Shown here one piece after another: positions 1 to 4,216 of a stretch of 6,076 nt of DNA (position 1 is its first letter; every line of letters starts with the position of its first letter). Both the position numbers and the translations under genes were made by a program. The stretch is from an uncultured Clostridia bacterium (GTDB lineage Bacteria; Bacillota; Clostridia; Christensenellales; Borkfalkiaceae), in assembly GCA_946637575.1 (NCBI GenBank), contig CAMPBJ010000064.1, positions 1 through 6,076 on the forward strand. The letters run 5' to 3'. Under the pieces are notes generated by a model that saw only the letters and a program-made list of their open reading frames with translations, had not been told where the DNA came from and searched no databases.

Positions 1-48
1 GCAGTTTAGCCCGGATAAAAAATTCGCCTTTGCGATCTCGCCTTTCAT
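1..48 (-). CDS. 5' end of a probable C_GCAxxG_C_C family (redox-type) protein, cut by the window edge
   Basis: Reading leftward from an ATG at 48-46 gives 16 open codons to the window edge: MKGEIAKANFLSGLNC. The pattern of a short charged start, then A-x-x-x-F/L-x-S-G-x-N-C, resembles the N-terminus of the C_GCAxxG_C_C family, whose members usually start with an 'LFxSGYNCAQAV'-like segment. These are small cysteine-rich proteins thought to be redox-active, but their function is unproven. The start lies 23 bases after the stop of the membrane-protein gene on the same strand, so the two are probably cotranscribed. The ribosome binding site is weak (GGTGA just upstream). The GTG in that stretch runs into a stop after two codons, so the ATG is the better start. 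The family call rests on 16 residues and is an inference; that a gene starts here is more secure. Confidence 0.5.
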   Translation of the reverse strand, partial: MKGEIAKANFLSGLNC

Positions 49-71
49 TTTTTCACCGTTTTATCTTTATA

Positions 72-743
72 TCAATATTGTATGCCGTTGTCGGAAAGGA
101 TCTTCTTTAATCTTTCGTTCTCGGCTTTTAAGGTCTCGTACTCTTCTTTGGAAATAACGTTTTCGGTGCGTTTTTCCTTTACTTTAATGCGAAGGATCGC
201 AAAGAGAACGAGGAACACGATTATCGCCGCGACGAGCGGAAGATAGTGTTCGATTAGAACGCTGTTCCCCAAAATCGCCATCGAGATAGCGACCTCTACG
301 TACAAAAACGCGACGTAGTCTATGATCTGAAGTAAAAGATACTTCGTTTTCATCACGATGTAGTTTCCGATGAACAGGTCGAAAAGCAAGGTCGCCATCG
401 CGACGATAACGGTTATTTTAGAATAAACCTCGTAAAAATCGCCGAAGTACTTGCCCGCCCAGACCATAACGAGAAAGAGCGCGGAAGATATGATAACGAG
501 CGCCGCCGTGATAAGCCCGAGTTTGTTCTTTTTCGCCACCGCCTCGGACGCGTTAAGTAAACACAGCCCCGCAAGGAACACGATAAGCACGGATAAAAGC
601 ACGTTTCCGATAACTTCGGACATAGGGATTATCTTAAAGAGTACCCCAAGCCCTATTAAACCCGCGACCGCAACGCTCGCAATGGATACGTAGGAAATGA
701 TCTTCCTTAACGTTTTCTTGTTTTCAGTATAATTTTCAGCCAT
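72..743 (-). CDS. Six-helix membrane protein with C-terminal coiled coil, function unknown
   Basis: This encodes 223 residues starting MAENYTENKK. Six hydrophobic segments are visible, at about residues 15-37, 44-64, 75-96, 108-130, 135-157 and 165-186, so it is an integral membrane protein. A basic stretch (about 187-193, IKVKEKR just before it) follows the last helix. Residues about 198-217 (SKEEYETLKAENERLKKIL) form a short coiled coil of the kind that mediates oligomerisation. The N-terminal tail is short and hydrophilic. There is no signal-peptide cleavage pattern and no catalytic motif I can name. The reading frame is open back to 815, but the start at 743 is preferred. It has a purine-rich AAGGGGG ribosome site 7 bases upstream, and an extended -10 promoter at 773-765 would put the transcript start inside the longer version. 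The family is not recognised. It may form an operon with the gene starting at 48. Confidence 0.8.
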   Translation of the reverse strand: MAENYTENKKTLRKIISYVSIASVAVAGLIGLGVLFKIIPMSEVIGNVLLSVLIVFLAGLCLLNASEAVAKKNKLGLITAALVIISSALFLVMVWAGKYFGDFYEVYSKITVIVAMATLLFDLFIGNYIVMKTKYLLLQIIDYVAFLYVEVAISMAILGNSVLIEHYLPLVAAIIVFLVLFAILRIKVKEKRTENVISKEEYETLKAENERLKKILSDNGIQY

Positions 744-764
744 AATAAAGCCCCCTTTTTCCCT

Positions 765-773
765 ATTATACCA
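765..773 (-). promoter_or_regulatory. Extended -10 promoter of the membrane-protein gene
   Basis: On the minus strand TGG precedes a perfect TATAAT (770-765), which makes an extended -10 element (TGnTATAAT). The -35 region (about 793-788, CTTTAT) is poor, and it lies within the preceding terminator, so the extended -10 probably carries recognition. The predicted transcript starts near 758, leaving a leader of about 15 bases. This excludes the longer reading frame starting at 815. Confidence 0.75.
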
Positions 774-781
774 CACTAAAC

Positions 782-804
782 AAAAAAATAAAGCCTCTCG
801 GCTC
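782..804 (-). terminator. Intrinsic terminator ending the structured RNA transcript
   Basis: On the minus strand GAGCC (804-800) pairs with GGCTT (795-791) around a GAGA tetraloop. This is followed by TA and a run of seven T (788-782). The stem is short (5 bp with one G-U), but the GNRA loop and long T run make it convincing. It separates the upstream RNA from the membrane-protein promoter that begins about 10 bases further on. Confidence 0.7.
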
Positions 805-1036
805 ATTTTGTGCATTTTTCCGTCGGTTCTTTTCTTTCGGCAAAGGTTTTGTTTAAATAAATATCCACCAGCATAGCTTGTGGATATTTTTTAGCCCATA
901 AATACAAAAAGCAACGGACTTGATCCATTGCTTCCTGCATAATATATGATAAGGGGGAAAATGATGAGCATTTTTTTGCGGGAAGGTAACTTTGTGTACC
1001 TTCGCCGAGTCAAAGAAAACCTTCGTTCCCTTCGAC
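782..1036 (-). ncRNA. Candidate free-standing structured noncoding RNA, about 250 nt, family not recognised
   Basis: The transcript would start near 1036, just after a near-consensus promoter, and end at the terminator at 804-782. A 10-bp helix (1025-1016 with 850-841) closes a multibranch fold. Inside it are three hairpins: H1, 1003-997 with 988-982 (7 bp, 8-base loop); H2, 933-924 with 918-909 (10 bp, 5-base loop); H3, 889-880 with 868-859 (10 bp), extended by 3 bp around a UAU loop. The closing helix and H2 each contain a G-U pair on the minus strand that would be an A-C mismatch on the plus strand, which identifies the transcribed strand. Between H1 and H2 is a long unpaired stretch (about 981-934) with a CCCCC run. 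That run could pair with AAGGGAA near the 5' end (1032-1026) as a pseudoknot. The RNA has its own promoter and terminator, so it is not a leader of the downstream gene. It does not have the rod shape expected of 6S RNA. The raiA motif and other clostridial RNAs were not tested. Confidence 0.6.
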
Positions 1037-1042
1037 AATGTT

Positions 1043-1071
1043 AATATACAACTTTTTATTTTTTTTGTAAA
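1043..1071 (-). promoter_or_regulatory. Strong sigma-A promoter driving the candidate noncoding RNA
   Basis: On the minus strand TTTACA (1071-1066) is followed by a 17-base A-rich spacer and TATATT (1048-1043). One mismatch in the -35 and one in the -10, with ideal spacing, make it one of the best promoters in the window. The predicted start is near 1036. No ribosome site and start codon with a credible protein follow, which is why an RNA gene is proposed. Confidence 0.8.
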
Positions 1072-1081
1072 GCGTTTTTAC

Positions 1082-1121
1082 GGGTTTTTTGGAAATTTTT
1101 GTAAAAATTTTTCAAAAACCC
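1082..1121. repeat. Imperfect 19-bp inverted repeat, A/T-tract rich
   Basis: Left arm 1082-1100 and right arm 1103-1121 form a 19-position stem with a 2-base spacer. As plus-strand RNA it has two G-U pairs and one mismatch, and it is followed by CC and a run of six T, so it could terminate plus-strand transcription. No plus-strand gene lies upstream in the window. For the minus strand it sits just upstream of the RNA promoter, where the A-tracts could act like an UP element. Apart from this repeat, I see nothing interpretable between 1072 and 1235. Confidence 0.45.
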
Positions 1122-1235
1122 CCTTTTTTAATGCGTTTTTTGTTAAAAAATATCATAATTTGTTTTGATTGTACGAAAAAATGATTTATTTTTCGGAAAG
1201 GGAAAAACGCGGCAAGTTTTTTGGGGTAATCGGGC

Positions 1236-1270
1236 AAAAATAAAAAGCCACCTTTTCGGGTGGCTTTTTT
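1236..1270 (-). terminator. Terminator of the rpsF-ssb-rpsR operon
   Basis: GCCACC (1247-1252) and GGTGGC (1259-1264) form a 6-bp GC-rich stem with a 6-base loop. It is flanked by A and T runs on both sides, so it can work on either strand. On the minus strand the stem is followed by TTTTTATTTTTG. It begins 12 bases past the rpsR stop codon. Confidence 0.9.
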
Positions 1271-1281
1271 TCTGTCTTTTC

Positions 1282-1581
1282 TTACTCGCCTTTGAAGGGG
1301 AGAAGGTCTACAAGTCTTGCGCGCTTTATCGCGGACGATAAGATCCTTTGATGTTTTGCGCAGACGCCGGTCATACGGCGCGGGAGGATCTTTCCGCCTT
1401 CCGCGGTGTACTTTTTAAGCGTCGCCACGTCCTTGTAGTCGATACTCTCCGTTTTAGCCTGACAGAAAGCGCAGACTTTTTTGCGGGGTATCCTCTTTAC
1501 AAATTTCTTGGGTTCTTTCGCCGCTTCTTTTGCGGGTTCCGCCGTCGTTTCGACGGGGGTGCTTACAATATTCTCTTCCAT
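1282..1581 (-). CDS. rpsR: 30S ribosomal protein S18
   Basis: This encodes 99 residues. The conserved S18 core runs from about residue 30 to the end, with the signature RKKVCAFC, the [12 protein letters not shown] helix, the [16 protein letters not shown] block and [13 protein letters not shown]18 binds the platform of the small ribosomal subunit as a dimer with S6. Cys37, Cys40, Cys74 and His77 are retained, so this is the cysteine-bearing form that may bind zinc. The first 28 or so residues are an Ala/Glu/Lys-rich, low-complexity extension not present in short bacterial S18 proteins; it looks disordered. The start is supported by AAGGAG (1593-1588) about 6 bases upstream. The gap to the ssb stop codon is 15 bases, and the ribosome site nearly fills it. 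It is the last gene of the operon, followed by a terminator. Confidence 0.97.
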   Translation of the reverse strand: MEENIVSTPVETTAEPAKEAAKEPKKFVKRIPRKKVCAFCQAKTESIDYKDVATLKKYTAEGGKILPRRMTGVCAKHQRILSSAIKRARLVDLLPFKGE

Positions 1582-1596
1582 AATTTACTCCTTTAA

Positions 1597-2004
1597 TCAG
1601 AACGGAAGTTGATTGTCGTCAATCTCTTCCAACTTTGCGGGTTCTCTTCTTGCCGCGGGCGCGTCGTCGCCGTAATCGGACTGCGCGTTCTTCGGCGTTA
1701 AAAACTCCACGTCGCTTGCAACGATATCCGTAACGTTTCTCTTGATCCCGTCTTTATCTTCGTAAGAACGGTTCTGAAGCGTGCCGACGACCGCGACTTT
1801 GTTACCTTTCTTTAAGTACTTACCGCAATTCTCCGCCCTTCCGCGCCATACGGTAATGTTAAAGAAATCGGTTTCCCTGTTCCCGTCGCTCGTCGTGTAA
1901 TCTCTCGATACCGCGATGGAAAATCTGCAGACCGCGATCCCGCTGTTCGTTTCGGAAAGTTCCGGATCTCTCGTTAAGTTCCCTATAAGAATTACCTTGT
2001 TCAT
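1597..2004 (-). CDS. ssb: Single-stranded DNA-binding protein
   Basis: This encodes 135 residues. Residues 1-103 are the OB-fold domain, starting MNKVILIGNLTRDPEL, with the typical FNITVWRGRAENCGKYLKKG segment (Trp53 among the DNA-stacking aromatics) and VVGTLQNRSYEDKDG. Residues about 104-127 are a polar linker. The C-terminus, DDNQLPF, is the acidic tip that SSB uses to recruit replication and repair partners. The protein coats single-stranded DNA during replication, recombination and repair, normally as a tetramer. At 135 residues it is somewhat shorter than E. coli SSB because the linker is short. The start lies 12 bases after the rpsF stop codon, with AAGGGAGAAAGG upstream. Position between rpsF and rpsR is the classic arrangement in Firmicutes. 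Confidence 0.97.
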   Translation of the reverse strand: MNKVILIGNLTRDPELSETNSGIAVCRFSIAVSRDYTTSDGNRETDFFNITVWRGRAENCGKYLKKGNKVAVVGTLQNRSYEDKDGIKRNVTDIVASDVEFLTPKNAQSDYGDDAPAARREPAKLEEIDDNQLPF

Positions 2005-2016
2005 TGCCTTTCTCCC

Positions 2017-2298
2017 TTATCTCTTCGTAATCAATCGTCTTACGATACCGTCGGTTATACCGGCAACTCTCTTTAACTCGACAACGAGCGTCTTTTCAGC
2101 CTCGAAAGTCATCAATACGTAAAATCCTTCGGTCTTGTAGTTGATCGGGTACTGTAATTTCTTCATACCCCAACGATCGGTCGATTCAACGATTCCGCCG
2201 CTGTTCTTAACTAAATCCTCGAACTTTACTATGATGCTCTCTTTCGCTTCGTCGCTCAAATCTGCGTCGATAATGTAGAGCATTTCGTATTTAGTCAT
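2017..2298 (-). CDS. rpsF: 30S ribosomal protein S6
   Basis: This encodes 93 residues, the usual length for the family. It begins MTKYEMLYIIDADLSDE and carries the S6 hallmarks: VESTDRWGMKKLQYPINYKTEGFYVLMTFEA in the middle and a basic end (ITDGIVRRLITKR). S6 adopts a ferredoxin-like fold, pairs with S18 and sits on the platform of the 30S subunit. The start has an excellent ribosome site, GGGAGGT (2312-2306), 7 bases upstream. It is the first gene of the rpsF-ssb-rpsR operon, behind a strong promoter and a folded leader that could let the S6-S18 complex repress its own translation. Confidence 0.97.
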   Translation of the reverse strand: MTKYEMLYIIDADLSDEAKESIIVKFEDLVKNSGGIVESTDRWGMKKLQYPINYKTEGFYVLMTFEAEKTLVVELKRVAGITDGIVRRLITKR

Positions 2299-2376
2299 TT
2301 TTTTTACCTCCCGGACTTATTCGGCTTGAATTCTCTTCAAGCAAGGTTTTTTGACTTATAATTTCAGTCAAGTTCC
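2299..2376 (-). promoter_or_regulatory. Folded leader of the rpsF mRNA, candidate S6:S18 autoregulatory element
   Basis: The predicted leader is about 76 bases. It can form a hairpin TTGACT/AGTCAA (2371-2366 with 2356-2351) and a 7-bp hairpin GCTTGAA/TTCAAGC (2342-2336 with 2330-2324). An outer helix, GGA(A)CTT (2376-2370) with AAGTCC (2318-2313), overlaps the first hairpin by 2 bases and ends next to the ribosome site. A CCGA (2324-2321) immediately follows the second hairpin. Known S6:S18 leaders present a CCG near a stem junction to mimic the 16S rRNA binding site. The structure is seen; the regulatory role is inferred. Confidence 0.6.
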
Positions 2377-2379
2377 ATA

Positions 2380-2408
2380 ATAATAACATTATATAGCCGT
2401 TTTGTCAA
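2380..2408 (-). promoter_or_regulatory. Promoter of the rpsF-ssb-rpsR operon
   Basis: On the minus strand a perfect TTGACA (2408-2403), a 17-base spacer and TATTAT (2385-2380), with TGT immediately before the -10 (extended -10). The transcript would begin near 2375. This is the strongest promoter in the window, as expected for ribosomal protein genes. Confidence 0.9.
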
Positions 2409-2502
2409 TCGTTTTTCGCATTTTTACTCCCCCGCTGGGCGATTTTTTGTCTTTTCCCGGTTTTCGGTTTTCCATAAGTAAGTAAAAATTTTTTTCCTAA
2501 TT

Positions 2503-2514
2503 GCCCCGCGGGGC
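2503..2514. repeat. Perfect 12-bp GC palindrome abutting the lipid-kinase promoter
   Basis: GCCCCGCGGGGC is its own reverse complement and stands out in AT-rich surroundings. It directly abuts the TTGTTT -35 of the plus-strand promoter, and T-rich sequence follows on the plus strand. It could be a short terminator-like hairpin (4-bp stem, CGCG loop) or an operator. The rest of the stretch between the two divergent promoters (2409-2502) shows nothing else I can interpret. Confidence 0.5.
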
Positions 2515-2543
2515 TTGTTTTTTATCCCGTTTTATAGTACAAT
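2515..2543 (+). promoter_or_regulatory. Promoter of the lipid-kinase gene
   Basis: TTGTTT (2515-2520), a 17-base spacer and TACAAT (2538-2543). The predicted transcript start is near 2550, giving a very short leader that holds the GGAGAG ribosome site (2552-2557). This placement excludes a longer reading frame opening at a TTG at 2515, because that start would lie upstream of the transcript. Confidence 0.7.
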
Positions 2544-2565
2544 TTCTTTTCGGAGAGTCTTAATA

Positions 2566-3441
2566 ATGATTGATCTGATCGTAAATCCGATTGCCGGCGG
2601 AAAGAACGGCAAAAATATGCAAAAAAATCTGTCGCGCATAGAAAGCAGACTTAAAGCGCGGAACGTAGAGTACAAACTGCATTTTTCCGAGCAGAAAGGG
2701 GACGTTAAAGCCCTCGCCGGAAAACTTATAGAAGACGGTGCAAAAACCCTCGTCTGCGTGGGCGGAGACGGTTCTTTCCACGAACTTATAAACGGCATCA
2801 CCGATTTTAGGAAGGTGAACGTCGGACTTATTCCCTGCGGCACGGGTAACGATTTTGCGTCCGCGATTTGCCTTCCGAAAGATCCCGAGGCGGCGGTCGA
2901 TCTTATTTTGGATTCTCAGCCGAAGTTTACGGATTTTATGGAACTTCCGACCGTCAGGTGCATCAACATCGCGGGGCTCGGGATCGACGTGGACGTGCTG
3001 AAAAGATACGAGGCGCTCCCCAAAAAAACCAAGTTCGGCTACACGAAGTGCCTTATTAAAACGCTCTTTAACTTCGACTTTACCGACTTCGACGCGACGC
3101 TTAACGGCAAAACGCAGCACTTCCGCTCGTTTATCGCGTGCGCCGCGAACGGCACGACGTACGGCGGCGGTATTCCCATCTGCCCCGTGGCGGATCCTAC
3201 CGATCACCTTATCGACTTCGTTGCGGTGAGGGAACTTAAAGGGCTGAAAATCGTCGGGGCGTTTCTGAAACTGAAAAAAGGAAAACTCCTTACCTTAAAG
3301 CAGTCCTATCACGAGCGCGCGGCGGAGATCGAGATAAAGACGGATCTTCCCTGCACCGTGAACGTGGACGGCGAACTTTACGACGATATTCCGTTTAAGG
3401 TTAAAGTCGTTCCGGACACCTTAAAAATGTTCAGACCTTAA
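2566..3441 (+). CDS. Diacylglycerol kinase catalytic-domain (YegS/BmrU/DgkB-type) lipid kinase
   Basis: This encodes 291 residues, the usual length for soluble bacterial lipid kinases of this family. The nucleotide-binding signatures are in order: VNPIAGG (6-12), VGGDGSFHE (65-73) and PCGTGNDFA (90-98). The C-terminal beta domain holds NGTTYGGG (195-202), a DPTDHLID element (210-217) and VDGE (267-270). The family phosphorylates diacylglycerol or related lipids with ATP at the membrane surface; in Gram-positives DgkB recycles diacylglycerol released during lipoteichoic acid synthesis. The substrate here cannot be read from the sequence. The chosen ATG has GGAGAG 8 bases upstream and gives the canonical N-terminus MIDLIVNP. 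The gene stands alone, divergent from rpsF and closed by a strong terminator. A sphingosine or other lipid kinase activity is a possible alternative. Confidence 0.92.
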   Translation: MIDLIVNPIAGGKNGKNMQKNLSRIESRLKARNVEYKLHFSEQKGDVKALAGKLIEDGAKTLVCVGGDGSFHELINGITDFRKVNVGLIPCGTGNDFASAICLPKDPEAAVDLILDSQPKFTDFMELPTVRCINIAGLGIDVDVLKRYEALPKKTKFGYTKCLIKTLFNFDFTDFDATLNGKTQHFRSFIACAANGTTYGGGIPICPVADPTDHLIDFVAVRELKGLKIVGAFLKLKKGKLLTLKQSYHERAAEIEIKTDLPCTVNVDGELYDDIPFKVKVVPDTLKMFRP

Positions 3442-3467
3442 ACGCGGGAATAAACGAATACATAAAC

Positions 3468-3502
3468 ACGGGCGTCGCCAAAAGGCGACGCCCGTTCTTT
3501 TT
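3468..3502 (+). terminator. Strong intrinsic terminator of the lipid-kinase gene
   Basis: A perfect 12-bp GC-rich stem (3468-3479 with 3484-3495) with an AAAA loop is followed by TC and a T run on the plus strand. The T run reaches the stop codon of the convergent LOG-family gene. On the minus strand the stem is followed only by GTGTTTATG, so it is mainly a plus-strand terminator, though the stem may also help stop the opposing transcript. Confidence 0.92.
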
Positions 3503-4081
3503 TTATTTTTTCAGCAAGTCCCAGGTAACGCTTCCCGCCGAGTATGCGTTAAGGTACTCCACGATCTCTTGCTTTTCTTTAAGGATCGCGAAAAGTTTAA
3601 GACACTCCTTATTTACAAACCCCTTGTCTATCATATCCAAAATCAGTTCTTCTAACTTGTCGTAGTAGCCGAACATATTATATATCACTATGGCTTTTTT
3701 GTGCCTGCCGAGTTGTTTTAAGGTGAGCGCCTCGAAGAACTCTTCCATCGTTCCCATACCGCCGGGGGTAACGATAAACGCGTCGCACTCGTTCTCCATT
3801 ATGGTCTTTCTTTCCGCCATCGTCTTCGTGCGGGTTATCCTGTCGGCGTCGTAGAAGATCTTCTCGAACCCGTTTTCCTCGAAGAAAGTGGGAATAACGC
3901 CGTGTACTTTTCCGCCGCCGTCCTTAAACCCCCTCGCGCTTGCGCCCATCATGCCCGAAGAACCCGCGCCGTAAACGAGCGAATGCCCGCTTTTTGCAAG
4001 GATCAAAGCAAGGTCGTAGCACTCTTTTTTATAATCGTCTTTTATTTTGTCGCTTGCCGCGCCGTAGATACAGATCACCAT
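3503..4081 (-). CDS. LOG family protein (TIGR00730, putative cytokinin riboside 5'-monophosphate phosphoribohydrolase)
   Basis: This encodes 192 residues with a Rossmann-like fold. The signatures are VYGAGSSGMMGA (36-47), the MAERKTIM segment (88-95) and PGGMGTMEEFFEA (106-118). The last two match the family's conserved MxxRK and PGGxGTxxE motifs, which form the active site. Plant and some bacterial members hydrolyse cytokinin nucleotides to the free base and ribose 5-phosphate. Bacterial homologues outside plant-associated species probably act on AMP or related nucleotides, so the substrate here is open. The start has AAGGGAG (4100-4094) upstream; the 12-base gap to the ATG is longer than usual, but no nearer start exists. 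It has its own promoter, is divergent from the rhamnose isomerase gene and convergent with the lipid kinase. A few database names for the family ('lysine decarboxylase') are historical misannotations. Confidence 0.92.
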   Translation of the reverse strand: MVICIYGAASDKIKDDYKKECYDLALILAKSGHSLVYGAGSSGMMGASARGFKDGGGKVHGVIPTFFEENGFEKIFYDADRITRTKTMAERKTIMENECDAFIVTPGGMGTMEEFFEALTLKQLGRHKKAIVIYNMFGYYDKLEELILDMIDKGFVNKECLKLFAILKEKQEIVEYLNAYSAGSVTWDLLKK

Positions 4082-4106
4082 ATTTTAATTTTACTCCCTT
4101 AAGTTT

Positions 4107-4135
4107 ATTCTATTCTAAAACCGCTTTTTTATCAA
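4107..4135 (-). promoter_or_regulatory. Promoter of the LOG-family gene
   Basis: On the minus strand TTGATA (4135-4130), a 17-base spacer and TAGAAT (4112-4107). The predicted start is near 4100, which leaves the AAGGGAG ribosome site at or very near the 5' end. The -35 shares an AAGTTGA context with the divergent promoter. Confidence 0.7.
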
Positions 4136-4160
4136 CTTTTTCGGCGTTTATTTTTTTAAG

Positions 4161-4189
4161 TTGACTATTGTTTTTTTATGTGTTACAAT
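4161..4189 (+). promoter_or_regulatory. Promoter of the rhamnose isomerase-dUTPase operon
   Basis: TTGACT (4161-4166), a 17-base spacer and TACAAT (4184-4189), with TGT directly before the -10 (extended -10). The transcript would start near 4196, about 20 bases before the ATG. The elements are close to consensus. No obvious separate operator or catabolite-control site is seen, so it may be expressed constitutively. Confidence 0.82.
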
Positions 4190-4216
4190 TCTTTTTAAGG
4201 TATAGGAGATCAAATT

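Noticed and set aside
744..815. Longer N-terminus for the membrane protein (start at 815)
   Set aside because: A terminator and an extended -10 promoter lie inside this stretch, and the ATG at 743 has a better ribosome site.
859..890. Plus-strand terminator (hairpin followed by six T)
   Set aside because: No plus-strand gene lies upstream, and the same hairpin fits the minus-strand RNA, where neighbouring helices show strand-specific G-U pairs.
803..940. 45-codon minus-strand reading frame starting MQEAMDQVRC
   Set aside because: Its composition is protein-like, but no ribosome site precedes the ATG and two hairpins plus the arm of the closing helix fall inside it. Kept only as an alternative to the RNA call.
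782..1036. 6S RNA
   Set aside because: 6S RNA is a single long rod with a central bubble; this region folds as a multibranch structure with three separate hairpins.
853..1038. 61-codon minus-strand reading frame inside the gene-free stretch
   Set aside because: It starts at or before the predicted transcript start, has no ribosome site and no recognisable protein pattern, and all the RNA hairpins lie inside it. An RNA gene explains the region better.
2389..2475. 28-codon basic minus-strand reading frame upstream of rpsF; its internal ATG at 2421 has GGGGGAG in front
   Set aside because: It overlaps the -35 and spacer of the rpsF promoter, has no promoter of its own, and its sequence is low-complexity and basic. 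The ribosome-site match is probably chance.
2560..3207. 215-codon minus-strand reading frame within the lipid-kinase gene
   Set aside because: The plus-strand frame carries all family motifs; the reverse frame is a basic, low-information shadow.
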